NCBI RefSeq assembly: GCF_037975245.1
Contig: NC_092568.1
Span: 20,801,001-20,865,000 of the forward strand
Reading direction: 5' to 3'
DNA from: Apostichopus japonicus
Taxonomy: Eukaryota; Echinodermata; Holothuroidea; Aspidochirotida; Stichopodidae
DNA: 64,000 bases
Shown: positions 12,835 through 23,270 of the stretch, piece after piece
Numbering within the stretch: the first letter of the stretch is position 1
How the letters are laid out: the number at the start of each line of letters is the position of its first letter
Notes under the pieces: generated by a model
Told to the model about the DNA's origin: nothing
Seen by the model: the letters and a program-made list of their open reading frames with translations, nothing else
The model's database searches: none
Made by a program: the position numbers and the translations under genes

Positions 12835-14404
12835 CATTACGATTTTCATTTATGTATATATATATACATATATAAATATATATATATAGTAAGGGACAAG
12901 ACGAATGAGCGAGATGAGGAGGCGCATGAGGAGGGGAAGGGGGAATAAACAATCGTATACCTTGGCAATTTTATCACGTGCCTCGTGTTCCCCCCCCCCC
13001 TTCCCCAGTGATCCATATAATGCCTTCAAAAGTTGGTATTATCACTAAAGCTGTTGTTTTTATGTTTCGTTGCGTTAGAGAAGTAGCTTTTGTATTCTCC
13101 AATAGCATGATGCCATGAAATGACGTATTAACGACAAATTTATTCATCACAGGTTCTTGTGACCCCTACGGAAAGTGCTTGGGACGTACTGAATCAACAT
13201 CCCAGATTTTCAATATTTGTGAAATTTGCCAGAAGGGTCGGTCTAGAATCCTTGCTCCAAACGGATAATATTACCGTCTTTGTACCAGAGAATACGATAT
13301 TCCACAATTTCCTACCAGAGGATTTTAACCGGCTTGTGACAGATGAAAGTCATCTTGAGGATTTTATTCGTTATCACATAGCGAAAGGTAAGCAGAAGAA
13401 TCATGTGTCGGTCAACTCTAGTATAGGCTTAATTTATATATATATGTTGTATAAGTGTTTCAAGAAGGGACATAAACGCAGTTAAGTTCAGGCTTGAATA
13501 TATCTTTAGCTAATTATGTTTTATAAAGCTTATGGTTTAATCATATACATCAATTAATGTCAAAAATTTGAGTTGGGTTAACAACAAAAATTAATCCTGT
13601 TTGATACTAAATTCCAATAAAAAAATATGTTGCACTAGCTTGACTAGCCAAGTTTCATTTCAATGCTTACTTTGAAAGTGTCAGAACGACAAAAAATGTC
13701 CATAATAATTGCATCAAGTTCTTTAATAAATCTAACTCTTTAACCATAATTTTTTTGAGGCTATGGGTGCATGACTTATTTTAACCTTATTTTGAGTTGC
13801 CCTCTGAGCAGTTTTGGGAAAATTACTAACCAAACTTAAAAAGCTGCTATAAAATAGAGGGCGTTACTTACAGGTAGTTTTCTTGAGGTCGTTCTATGTA
13901 TATATATCGAATATGAGTGCACCAGCAGTTTGAAGGAAGCAGGAGCGGTAAAAGCAGGAATAAAGGGGTGTACAATAGAATGGGTAGGTAACGATGGGGT
14001 GGGGTGCACTGGGGGTGTTTGAAGGAGCAGTAGTTTTGGGAGGTTTTCACTTCATTTTAGTTTTCTCAGCAAGAGAAACGTTAAGTTGTAAGACTAACTT
14101 TTGGTACCATTTCATCTTTATCTACCGACTAGGGCGCATGTGTATGAGTGACGTCAAACACCTTGGCTATCCGCCACCGTGGTATTGGTTCCTCACAGGA
14201 CACGTGGAGACGTATCTTGAAGACAGACACTTACGAGTGGTATCTGGGAGAGATGCGACGACGATTAATAATGTCGATATCGCAGAAACCGACATCGTCA
14301 GTTTAAACGGTGTGATACATGTTATCAACGGTATCCTCATACCGCCATCAATACCGCCCAGGCTTGGCGAAGAACTAGTAGAAATCGTAGGACTTGGTAA
14401 ATAA
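197..14404 (+). CDS. TGFBI-like: TGFBI/periostin-like matrix protein: signal peptide, EMI, four FAS1 domains, 13 exons
   Basis: Exons read by eye: 197-327, 2402-2566, 3380-3480, 4644-4810, 6420-6578, 7202-7355, 8286-8423, 9041-9250, 10055-10185, 10475-10642, 12217-12312, 13153-13387, 14133-14404. Every intron is GT-AG, and phases agree across all 12 junctions to give 2127 nt and 708 residues, which is strong evidence for the model. The ATG at 197 opens a signal peptide (hydrophobic residues 7-18, then Ala-Gly). An EMI domain (about 52-132) and four FAS1 repeats follow, the same order and nearly the same length as vertebrate TGFBI (683 residues). Proteins of this family are secreted and bind collagen and integrins in the extracellular matrix. 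The C-terminus lacks the RGD found in human TGFBI. The last exon lies inside the tandem duplication and has a dead copy at 40278-40549. It is probably the single-copy relative of vertebrate TGFBI and POSTN. Confidence 0.93.
1477..1776. mobile_element. hAT-type MITE in intron 1
   Basis: The ends are CAGGCGCGTAGCCAGG and, reversed, CAGGCGGGTAGCCAAGG. They are flanked by AACTCTTC (1469-1476) and AACTCATC (1777-1784), an 8-bp target duplication with one mismatch. The size is 300 bp with no transposase, so it is non-autonomous. The CAG start and 8-bp duplication are typical of hAT. The rest of intron 1 (328-2401) shows nothing I recognise. Confidence 0.75.
2402..3480 (+). other. EMI domain exons (2 and 3) of the TGFBI-like gene
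   Basis: Exons 2402-2566 and 3380-3480 encode residues 44-132. The cysteine pattern is C54, C91, C96, C116-C117 and C130, ending in CCHGY followed by a Cys ten residues later. This matches the EMI signature (a WxxC segment, then CCxGY and a final Cys). EMI modules mediate assembly with other matrix proteins. The open frame 2488-2688 that overlaps exon 2 is a different frame and not the product. Confidence 0.88.
4644..7355 (+). other. First FAS1 domain exons (4-6)
   Basis: Exons 4644-4810, 6420-6578 and 7202-7355 encode residues 133-292. Family features are TILDTL at the start, GLRFTE and [13 protein letters not shown] in exon 5, and [19 protein letters not shown] in exon 6, the usual FAS1 C-terminal strand 'N-G-V-h-x-h'. 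The end of exon 6 (from about residue 277) already begins the second FAS1 repeat. Intron 4 holds the large CCAT array. Confidence 0.88.
5395..6352. repeat. CCAT microsatellite grading into a CCATCCGT octamer array
   Basis: About 475 bp of nearly perfect CCAT repeats (to about 5868) pass abruptly into a CCATCCGT octamer array to about 6255, then a mixed, decaying CCGT/CCAT edge. It sits in intron 4, about 70 bp before exon 5. Open frames of Ser-Ile-His-Pro or Met-Asp-Gly-Trp type over this stretch on both strands are products of the repeat and not genes. Confidence 0.97.
7375..7512. repeat. Degenerate GTTCNT hexamer repeat in intron 6
   Basis: A run of about 130 bp built from GTTCTT and GTTCCT units begins about 20 bp after the exon 6 donor at 7356. 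The T-rich sense strand resembles an extended polypyrimidine tract. No gene is implied. Confidence 0.8.
8286..9250 (+). other. Second FAS1 domain exons (7-8)
   Basis: Exons 8286-8423 and 9041-9250 encode residues 293-408. Exon 7 carries the classic FAS1 H1 motif [15 protein letters not shown]. Exon 8 carries the H2-like [20 protein letters not shown]. Acceptor and donor sites are clear on both sides. Confidence 0.9.
10055..12312 (+). other. Third FAS1 domain exons (9-11)
   Basis: Exons 10055-10185, 10475-10642 and 12217-12312 encode residues 409-540. Exon 9 has [11 protein letters not shown] (H1) and exon 11 has [18 protein letters not shown] (H2). Intron 10 (10643-12216) contains a reversed U2-headed repeat. 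This is the most diverged of the four repeats: the exon 10 linker is long and acidic. Confidence 0.87.
11743..11938 (-). repeat. U2 snRNA-headed SINE-like element, full-head copy
   Basis: Read on the minus strand from 11938, the first ~45 nt match the conserved 5' end of metazoan U2 snRNA almost base for base, including the GTGTAGTATCT branch-site recognition segment. The sequence then leaves U2 completely: stem IIa, the Sm site and the 3' hairpins of U2 are absent. About 150 nt of other sequence follows, with a GTCCAGG/CCTGGGC hairpin near the end. The same non-U2 body recurs at 16211-16378 and 42370-42535, so this is a dispersed family and not a U2 gene. SINEs with U1 or U2 heads (SINEU) are known from crocodilians. 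This body is not one I recognise. Confidence 0.72.
12782..12889. repeat. TA dinucleotide tracts in intron 11
   Basis: Two long (TA)n runs, about 12784-12827 and 12853-12889, are separated by a short AT-rich spacer. A poly-G/poly-C rich stretch follows to about 13010. No coding content is seen. Confidence 0.9.
13153..14404 (+). other. Fourth FAS1 domain exons (12-13) and C-terminus
   Basis: Exons 13153-13387 and 14133-14404 encode residues 541-708. [16 protein letters not shown] (H1), IRYHIAKG with the YH motif, and [20 protein letters not shown] (H2) are all present, followed by a short Pro-rich tail ending at TAA 14402-14404. The left breakpoint of the tandem duplication falls in the intron between these two exons. 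Confidence 0.9.
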
Positions 14405-14660
14405 GGTTCGATCCTGTCAGACGAGACAGGTGTGAGAGTCTATATATGGTGTCAAGTAATTCGCCATTCCGTTGCCCGGTAACCGTAGCCGATGAGTCTG
14501 AAAGCCAATGATGAATATCAGATCTCATGAATAGTCATAATCCATATGATAACCATGCATGTTAGTTAGTCTGTTAGTTTGTATCAAAAGAACGTGCTTT
14601 TAGCACACGTCCGTGCTAATGGATTTTATTTAGGTTTTATCAATTTTTTACAAGCATGTT

Positions 14661-14963
14661 TATAATAATACATAATTTTTATATAGCGCCAAACAAACTA
14701 TGAAATCATTCTCGTAGCGCTTAACATAATAATAACAACAATTATAACATATATGCTTTGGTGAAAAGATACGTTTTGATTGCTGATTTGAAACCGTTCA
14801 CAGTATTGCACATTTTTAAATGTTCTGGAAGTGAGTTCCACAGGCACAGTGCACTGGATGCGAACGTTCTCAAGCCGTAAGTCTGTGTTTTTAATCTAGG
14901 GATGAGTAACATCAGTGATGAATTAGAGCGAAGGTGAGCGTGTGGATGATGGTCCGAGCTCAA
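14661..14963 (-). mobile_element. 3' fragment of an L2/CR1-like non-LTR retrotransposon
   Basis: Minus-strand frame 14963-14742 reads like the extreme C-terminus of an L2/CR1-clade reverse transcriptase: IPRLKTQTYGLRTF, LWNSLPEHL, then FKSAIKTYLF before a stop. The 3' tail downstream has the usual GCGCTATATAAA-type end followed by TTATTATT-rich sequence. The element is strongly 5' truncated. It lies just after the TGFBI-like stop codon, possibly within its 3' untranslated region. An AATAAA at 15007-15012 could be that gene's poly(A) signal. Unit 2 has the same fragment at 40811-41100. Confidence 0.7.
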
Positions 14964-15583
14964 ACAAGTTGGTGAGGTAGGTTGTCACAAAATGATTGAA
15001 AAACTAAATAAAGTCCAGTCTAAAACATATATATTTTTGTCTTCTTTTGTGTACGTTTTTATCTTTCCTCAGTTTAATCAAGTGTTGCTTCTGGAAAATT
15101 ATTTTGGGGTCATTTTTAAAGGATTATTGTAACCTACAAAATTAAGAATATAGCACCATTTTGCATCTTAACTTCAAAACACTTTCAATGGGGAGGGGGA
15201 AACCCTTCTTTCATTTCAAGCTGAATTGACACACTTGACATTGAAGAATGAAAGCATATACAGTTGCCAGTATAGTAGCGGCGAATTATGTATAGGAGGC
15301 TGAAATTTTATGGAAACAGCCAGATGCGATCGAAGGATCTTGTGGAAGAGGGGGCATTCCAGCCCTCTCTCCTTGCACACGCCATTGGATTTTAGTGCTG
15401 TTGCCAGATAATGGTAGCGCTTAGAACCACATCGTGGCCGGGTTTGCGTTACTTTGACCAAACAGCGAAATACAAAAACATAAGTGGATCTATTCACTTG
15501 TAAAATAACGATGTGTAAACGAATTTAATTTCAGTCTTTTATTTTGCTCATTTGGAACCCATGAAAGGGGTTTTCTTATATAG
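14964..15583. repeat. Dispersed repeat sequence after the TGFBI-like gene
   Basis: The stretch around 15070-15200 (CCTCAGTTTAATCAAGTG... to TTTCAATGGGGAGGGGG) shares a long block with the interior of the hAT-type MITE at 21115-21663. Together with 14555-14640 it looks like a relative of that element interrupted by the L2 fragment. No terminal repeats or target duplication could be fixed. No gene is seen. Confidence 0.5.
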
Positions 15584-15754
15584 TCGTCCCTGGTCCTACC
15601 GAGTGGATACCATTAAACGGTGCTTTTTCAGGGACCTTAAGTTTTCTTGAAGAGGTCGAGTTTGATTTTCCAGGTTGCGAAAATTTGCTACCAAAGTTGA
15701 TTTTGCAGCAAATGATAATAATGAAAGCCAATGAGCCTCACGGACGTACCTCAA
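15584..15754 (+). CDS. Candidate exon of an unrecognised gene
   Basis: An open frame is bounded by TATATAG before 15584 and a GTAAGA donor after 15754. It encodes 56 residues of normal composition including TEWIPLNGAFSGTLSFLEE. In unit 2 (41729-41899) the frame stays open but the acceptor AG has become AA, and the seen changes alter residues, so that copy cannot use this acceptor. It cannot be joined in frame to the next candidate exon (16942-17107) without another exon between. I do not recognise the product, and it could be chance. Confidence 0.28.
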
Positions 15755-16210
15755 GTAAGAGTAAATTAATGTCCATATGCTGAATGTCTTTTTGTCGTTA
15801 TATATACATCCATTGAATGTTTGATACGTGTTACCGGAAGCCGATTAAAGCGTTCACAGTGAATTCTCGACTGCTCATATAGTGTAAACATCTTGTCGTC
15901 TAGGTTTGAGAAGTGGACCACTTGAATGGCATTAATCTCTATTCTTAGAAATTTGTTTCAAATAAGGCAGATGTGGTTCGTCATTGACTATCGATAAAGT
16001 CCATTTAGTGAGTTACGTGTTCGACATAACGGGGACTACTTGGTATTCCAGAAATGGCAGTTATCTTCATCTCTTCATTGTTCATCCATTGACTTATGAA
16101 ACAAATAGAATAAAGAACAAGGAATCGGATAACATTCTTCTGAGATTAAACTAGTTTTATCCTGAATCGTGTACAACTAACAGATCGACCGAAGAGTTGA
16201 AGACATCCCG

Positions 16211-16378
16211 AAGATAATAGTAACTGTTCCCTTTCGAGGAGAATTGTGATACACACCTGACGATGATCACACAGTCACAGTCTCGATGCAAGGGGACTGG
16301 GGTTGAGAGCGGATCAGACGTTTGGTAGTTTGGTTTTCGTGCCCAGGTTCTTTCCTGGGTGACTTTTCTTAAAAGTAT
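16211..16378 (+). repeat. U2-headed SINE-like element, head mostly lost
   Basis: The body matches the element at 11743-11938 (CTGTTCCCTTTCGAGG, GATGATCACACAGTC, GCAAGGGGACTGGGGTTG, CCAGGTTCTTTCCTGG, GACTTTTCTTAAAAGTAT). The U2-derived head is reduced to AAGATAATAGTAACTG. The copy at 42370-42535 is the duplication partner of this one and not an independent insertion. Confidence 0.7.
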
Positions 16379-16941
16379 CCCCGGTATTCAATCATGGGAG
16401 AATGATCGACAGATAGATTTTGCTGACACTTTATAACTCAATTAAATAATGAATAAGGCAGAACTTTAGTTTTGATATGTTATAATACCCCCCCCCCCCC
16501 CAAAAAAAAGCAGACAACTTTGAGTCCAATAATGTTTCTGTAGCTATTCCAGTATTTTCAAGATATGTTTCGTTAAAGATACTTATTTCTGGAATATTCG
16601 TTTTAGGCTAAACTTAATGGTGACGTCGGCTTCTTGTGGTAGTTATTATAGTTAATGTCAATCCGTTGGATTTGAGGTCAACCAGAATACGTTCGTTAAA
16701 CTTCATATTAGCAACAGAGCACCCTTGGATGGCATTTAACATCATTTGTCCTTAATAAATTTGTAATAATTATAAACATGTCATTTTAGACCACATAATC
16801 TTAATTTTTGTCATTGAGCTTTGTAGTGCAAGTGAGGAACTAGTTAACTAAAAGGTCCAGTCACTTTAACTAGTGAAACTCAACTGTTTAAAAGGTCATT
16901 CCAAAAACAAACAAAAAATAACTTGAGTAATTGTGTTATAG

Positions 16942-17107
16942 GAATACAACCCTAGCTAAACTGAGAGCAGTGGTTTCTAACGGTCCACGGCATATCAGAG
17001 TTAATTTTGTTCCTGAAGTTATCAAAACACAATACGGGGTATTTTTTTTTGGTGAATCTCAAACAAAGTTCTTAAGAATCACTGTTTCCGAAACTACCTA
17101 CTATCCG
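16942..17107 (+). CDS. Candidate exon of an unrecognised gene
   Basis: Preceded by GTGTTATAG and followed by a GTATGA donor, this 166-bp stretch is open for 55 residues with alternating hydrophobic strands (HIRVNFVPEVIKTQYGVFFF, then KFLRITVSETTYYP). It looks more protein-like than neighbouring frames. The copy at 43100-43265 differs by one base. No family is recognised and no flanking exons are secure, so this is a weak call. Confidence 0.28.
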
Positions 17108-17947
17108 GTATGAGAATTTGCTACAACACTGTGGCTTAGAATGGGACCATATTGACAATTTTGTTATCTTGATAAAGTGATATAGATTGAATTCTATGTA
17201 TATTAAATTTTATCTCATGGTCTTGCTGGCTTGTATGTCTCTGGCACTGCAACGAATATAATACTTGTTTTGGTGTAGGTAGTGTAAATCTTTGCCAACA
17301 CATTTATGTCTAACAATGAGTTTAATTAAGTTCCTGCAAACCCTTGTGAACCGCATGGCTGTGCTTGGCTTGCCACAAATAACCGATTACAATAAAATTC
17401 GTTCCACCTCCATAGTGACAAGAAAAAAAAACGGCTTTCAAGGAATGTAATGGCGCTGGTTTGAAACAGGGTGTTTTTTAATATAAAATAAGCATATGGC
17501 TCTTAAAGGCATCCGTAGATTCACTTTTAGGAGAATAGCGCCTCATCAGGCCACGTATTCAGTGGACGGTGGCTGCAAGCATGCCGGTCGCAGAGATGTC
17601 ACCACCTCTGGCCAAAGGCAAGGATTCACGCACGCCACCTAGTACGCTTCTGGTCGATTTGACCGACCCTCTGCGCATCCTCCCGGGTTCTTTTGCGACA
17701 ACAAGGGAGACATGGTACGGGATCCTAGGCCACAAAAAAGCACCATCCCACAGCCAGAGGTATTATCGCCAGAGGCCTGTCTTGAACCCTAGCCACGATT
17801 TACACGACCGACGAGGAATGAGTCTTTCGTCACCCTCTATAGCATCGGCCACCACATCAGCTAGTAAATTATATGGTTGAATTAATATATCAAGACTTCA
17901 GCGAGGACTGATGAAAGAGCAAAAGAATTTTTAAACTGTATAATCAT

Positions 17948-18020
17948 TGATGGAGTCGAACTCAGTACATCCGGGTTATCAGTCCACTGCTCTACCCTCT
18001 GAGCCATTTGATGAGTTAAC
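17948..18020 (-). repeat. tRNA-related sequence (Ile-like anticodon loop), probably SINE or pseudogene
   Basis: The minus strand reads TGGCTCAGAGGGTAGAGC, an intact D arm and A box, then a CTGATAA loop with anticodon GAT, then GAGTTCGACTCC resembling a B box. The anticodon stem and acceptor stem do not pair fully, so it is not a convincing functional tRNA. The unit 2 copy is at 44106-44178. Confidence 0.4.
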
Positions 18021-21000
18021 TTTCTACAAGCTTAAATTGGTATTGTCGGTTGGATACAATATATTGTGAACGACACTGCCTTCAACGAAATCTCTATTCA
18101 TCCTGTTTTACTCTCAATAGAACAACGGATCTGAATATCTCTATTAACAAGAAGCTCACGCTTGTCTTTGTTTACATTGCAGCAAGCAGTAAGAATGTCG
18201 TTTCCTTCCAAGACGTTAATGTACAATAGGCTTTTGGCACCGATACTATCAATATCTTCGAAGCAAGCAGTAAAAGACAAACGGATTCCGTGAAATCTTC
18301 TTATTCACAAAAGGATGCTTAAGATTATGCTCGCAAGAGAGGTCTTGCTGTAAGTTGTGTTCTTCAGAACTATATTCTATGCAGACGATCATTCTATGCA
18401 GACGATCAACTGGAATAAGCCTGAAATTTCAACAAACAAATATCTATTCACATTTCAGTTCCGTTTTGAATGAGGAAGGGGCAGCCTATTAAGTCAAACA
18501 CGTTAACTTCATTTGACTAATCTTATTTAGGGATTTGAATGGATGGAAATAGCACGGTTATTCGAAACCCGAAACATAATTCATAGGGCTTTGAGTTTAT
18601 GCAAGTAGATTTGGGAAACACGGGGATCGCGAATTCTTCAACTATAAGACTGTTTATTCCGCAGTGACTTGATGTGCTTATTGATCCTCTGAAACTGCGG
18701 TATTTGCGTGGATAGGTCCCCCACCCCCCCCCCCCCCGCCCCAAATCACTGTGTTCCACACATATACAGAAGTGTGTATTTAGCTTAATACAAAATATTA
18801 GAATCATCTTTATAAATATCAAATTTTGATCTATTAGCAGCCAACTTGATCAACTTGTTGCATTTTGAAAGACTGAATGGTAATGAGGTTGGGACGGTGA
18901 CGAGAACGAGGGTTTGGATGTTTTGAAAGCCTTTTTATGTGAAATACAAGTCAACACTATGACAAGGTCGACTACATCAACAGCTATAATCACTCATATA
19001 AAACATTAGTTATAAGAGGCAATAACATCCCTTTCATGGTCATAGTTACCCTCCCTTCACCGTCGCCCCTCCTCCCCATACCATTTGCCGGTACGTTACT
19101 GAAACATGAACATTGTATATTTTAGATCTCCATGAAAATGAAATATTCAATTGCACAAGTCTCCGATGAACAGAATAAAGATAAAGTTTCCTCCCTTTTC
19201 TGCTGATTTGAAAAGAAGTATTTGAATCGCCTCTCATATAGAGTATGGGTTGAAAATTATTCCAAAACGCATCCAGAACTCTGCTTTACTTTCACTTCAT
19301 CACTTGACCACAATTATTCATGCAACTAATTTAATCTTGAAAAAAACATCATGTTACAAAGTATTCTTTGAGCTTTTGTAAGTCTAAATCAAAAGGAAGG
19401 AATAAACCAATGAGAACATGTGAACTATAGAAACATTCTTTGCATTCCTTTCAAGTCATTGGAGGATTAGAGATTACGTTGATCCAAGAATTATCCTCCA
19501 TGAAATGGGAAGAAATGCTAAAAGGGAAATCATTCTTGTAAGATAATCCAACTGAAAAATAAACCCTCTTTACATGCTGCTTGATTCTTTCTGTGGATTT
19601 AAAATTAACGACATTAGATCGAAAGAAAGTGAATAATACAATCGTAGCCCACCTCTTTTCAATCTTTCAATCGCAAGAAATACGATTGGCAGAGGCTCAC
19701 TAGTAGGGGATTCTCCCTAGCAGGGATTCTCTCTTTGTGCGAATGAGTGAGGGGTAAACTAATGTACGTCACCATGGTATTAGGAACTGGTATTACCATT
19801 GGGTAACAAGCAGATGTGTCACGCTCACTCCAATGCATGATAAGCAATTATTGGTTTGTTATGAGATTGAATCGTACTATTGTTCCAAATTAGTTGACAA
19901 AGAAATAAAGAATTCTTGTAGCTAAGTTTACAATTGAAATTCAACAGATAGTAGTACACTTTTCATATGTAAAACATGATCCCGCCAGAAAGAATTCAAA
20001 TCACTGAAATACTTATCCTAACACACACTCAGACAACACACGCACACAAAATAACGAATTTAATGTTGTTTTGTTTTTTTACTGTTTGAATGGGTAAATC
20101 TTTGATAATATTACCGTCGATCTGCCCGACGTTTCACTGAGTGGCGTCACGCACTAAATTGTTATCAGGTTCCTTATTTTTTGAGTAACGTTTCAATGTG
20201 TTTCTGTGAGGATGTTTAGAATTCAACGCAAAAACAAAATGCAGTTTTCACATTACCACGTGTGATTGAACAATCAGGCTGATAGAAATTTTACCAGAAA
20301 ATTTCACTTTCTGTCAAAGCCGACATAATTATAGATAAACAAACTTTTATAATCAGAAAATCAGTTTTCATATCTGGGCTTAATATGACATAATTTCGTT
20401 ACGTAACTAACCTAACTGTACATTTCGAAGCGGTTATAGATAGATCATCTATAAAGGAGGTCGAGTCGTCTCCAAGTTTTTTGCTAAAAAACATCTCAAT
20501 AGCATAGTACCAAACGTTTTGAATAACAGTTGGGAGAGGTGAGGTTGTCAAACGTTCTCTAATATCTTCTCCCCCATCCCCCATGCACACCCTCCCCCTC
20601 CCCGTCTCCTCTCTCTCTCTCTATACAACTATTCATGTCAGAAGGCAAAATGTATGTCTTAAATGTGAACTAACGGAAATATGGTTGTTGTTGGTTGGTT
20701 GCTTTCTCTGAGATATAATGGCAGCTTGTATCTTTCTGGCCCCATTCTTCTGCTCAGAAAATTGCTCGTTTCAGAAATCAGACATGGATACAGGTACTTA
20801 GTACCACCCTAGGGAACTGGTCATGACTTCAGTACTTTCGCCGAGTTGATAAAAAACCGCAAATTGTATATCAGCAGCTGATATACTCAGTCCCTACGTA
20901 CCTATGTCAACATGTTTATATATAGGACGTATCATAACCTCGTGTAAATACACAACTGACGAAAGCGTAGGCAGTAAAAGCAAATGATGCGGGTGTTTGG

Positions 21001-21089
21001 TATTTTATATAGAGTAGATAACTCCCGCGCATCATATTTCCATACGATAGTAATATACTATAGAATTGCGGAGTAAATTTCAGCTGGGT

Positions 21090-21712
21090 TATACATGGGG
21101 TCGAACTATACGGGCAGTGGCGGACTGGCCACACGGGCATTTGGGCAATATCTTGTGGGCCGGTGGCCCGGTATGCCGGTGGGCTGGGGAGCCTGGTAAA
21201 AATTACAGCCCATTTTCACGGTAGTTAATAGAATACAGACGGGCTGTGTAGAAACATATTTTTAACTGTGGGAATCAGCTCATGAAATCACCATGTTAGT
21301 TAGTTCGTGACAAAAAAAAACGTGCTATTAGCAACCCGTCCGTGCTAATGTATTTTATTTAGTTGTTTTTCCATTTTGTTCAAGAATGTTGTCACAAAAT
21401 ACATATATTTTTGTCTATTTTTATTTACGGTTTAATTTGTTCCTCAGTTTAATCAAGTGTTGCTTCTGGAAAATTATTTTTTGGTCATTTTTAAAGGATT
21501 ATTGTAACCTACAAAATTGAGAAATATAGCACCATTTTGCATTTTAACTTCCAAAAACTTTCAATGGTGAGGGGCGATCACTATGTAAGTATCATATCAA
21601 TGAATAATGGGCCGGTCTAGCTGGAAAATGCCCGGGCCGGTTTTAAGACCCAGTCTGCACCTGCTTATGATTGAAAGCTACCGGCGTTAACACTGAGCTA
21701 ACCCTCCTCATG
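21090..21712 (-). repeat. tRNA-related SINE split by a MITE
   Basis: On the minus strand 21712-21664 carries an A box (GTTAGCTCAGTG) and the CTTTCAATCATAAG segment also seen at 27938-28005. Across the 549-bp MITE, 21114-21090 supplies AGTTCGACCCC, a B-box match. The two halves together read like the 27938 sequence. In unit 2 the halves are 47815-47862 and 47241-47265. Confidence 0.45.
21115..21663. mobile_element. hAT-like MITE with CAGTGGCGGACTGG ends
   Basis: The left end CAGTGGCGGACTGG and the right end, reversed CAGGTGCAGACTGG, are imperfect inverted repeats. The interior is GC-rich near both ends (GGGCCGGTGGCCCGG, CCCGGGCCGG). No clean 8-bp target duplication is visible (TATACGGG against CTTATGAT), so the insertion is old or the ends are slightly off. 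The copy in unit 2 is 47266-47814. Confidence 0.55.
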
Positions 21713-23270
21713 TTAGATTCAGTCTGCATCTTATTATCATATAGCACATCTCAATTACCGTACATAGACATCGTAATAAATAAATCAGGACAAAATGACG
21801 CACGTGTCTCTACGATGACGTCATATTTATACTTGATCAAGTCTTCAGCCATATGGGTGATGGACCTTGGAATCTGAGATATCTCCCAACATGGAGTCAT
21901 ATTTTTCTGGGTTTTTTTGGGGGGAAAGTCGTTCGGAACAATTAGTTCTATAACGTTGATCAATTACGATGATTGCTTTGGTGTCTCCTTTAAGACTTTT
22001 AATTAATTAATTTTAATGCCTTTAATGAATGCTTTAATTACTTTTAAGAGCAACGTTCCTCTCTGTGGATAAATGAATTGCAAAATTTAAAAATGACAAT
22101 TTTTGAGTAGAATTTTTTCCCCGTCATGATTATATTGTTTGAAAACTTCACTAGCTATGAAAACAAACGGAATAATTAAGTCTATCTGGTTAATAGTTTT
22201 GGTAATGAATACTAAGAAGTTGGAAATAATGTGAGAATACAATGCATTCGTATATACATTTTAAAGGATGGCTTACAGCAGCATTCTTGGGTTGATTTTA
22301 ATTTGTTTTCAATGTTGTTTTTAACTAGAATCTCATATCAGTATAACTCATTATCATGACTGGCCAAGAGGTATTTCCAAGAGAGGCGCAAAGATCCAAA
22401 CTTTGGAAACTACATGCAATTTTTAAGCTGTGTCTCCATGCCATTATGAAACAGAAGACGAAATGTTTAGGACTAAATCAAGTTTATTAATTGATTACAT
22501 GAACATTCATTTGGGTAAAATCTAGGCTAGGTCTTAGTTTGATCAAGCACAGTCTTAATATGAGTAATAGTCAGATGTCGGAACATTGAAAACCAAACTC
22601 AAAGGCTGCTTTAATGTACACATATTATGTTGATATGCTGTAGATCTTTTAAAGAAAAATATATACTGCTGTATATGTCCAGGCTATATTCCTATTCCAC
22701 TTGAGAAGTGACCTTTTAATTAATTATACAACTGAGGCTCATCGAATACACCGACTGGGTAACTAAGTCTATAGACAGATTTAACAACTTTTAAAAGTTT
22801 AGGTTTATACCCCATTACCATCGAATATCTAATTTACTGATCATTTAACAATATTTACAAAATATTCCGAAACAAGCTAAATGCGATCGGGCCTGGGAAA
22901 GTTTGAAAATATACAAATTGTACTTTGAAATTGTCACAAACACTATCTCCTAGCCTTCCTTGACACTGACTAAAAATATATACACAGCAGAACTTGTTTA
23001 AATAAAATAAAGCTCAATCGCAAATTAAGATCCGATTGTAAAACATGATTATGGTAGGACTGGAGTTGTCCAGGAGTCGCACTTCACTTGAACTCGGTCA
23101 GCTTTACCCTCGGACTGAGCAAAGTGTTAATCAGAGTGCTTTCATCAATTTAAAGTGTTATGGGCTTAGAACACACTCTACTGTTTTAAAGTTAGTAAAT
23201 CATAGTTATTGCGGTCTTACAACAATCCTGACCTTAGCAGATAAATAATATGTTGTTCTCTGTTCATCTT
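21713..23270. other. Intergenic region 3' of IgGFc-binding gene 1
   Basis: No coding frame or transposon ends are recognised. It is AT-rich and matches 47863-49393 at lower identity than the tract to its left. A TTTATT at about 22483 would read AATAAA on the minus strand, roughly 780 bp beyond the stop of the IgGFc-binding gene, and is a possible but unsupported poly(A) signal. Confidence 0.6.

Larger units (their letters stand above)
16260..21663. other. Noncoding tract nearly identical between the two duplication units
   Basis: Compared with 42410-47814, this 5.4-kb stretch shows only about a dozen substitutions by eye, while flanking duplicated DNA differs at several percent. It contains a candidate exon (16942-17107), a tRNA-related sequence and, at its right end, a MITE. 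The frames at 17569-17880, 18098-18280 and 18523-18822 have no recognisable domain and no clear splice context. I see no confirmed gene in it. Confidence 0.75.

Noticed and set aside
17569-17880. 103-codon plus-strand frame, same in both units
   Set aside because: No recognisable domain, low-complexity Ser/Pro/Thr content and no splice or start context. Identity between units is explained by the near-identical tract.
18098-18280. 60-codon minus-strand frame with protein-like composition
   Set aside because: Stops close on both sides, no splice sites placed and no homology recognised.
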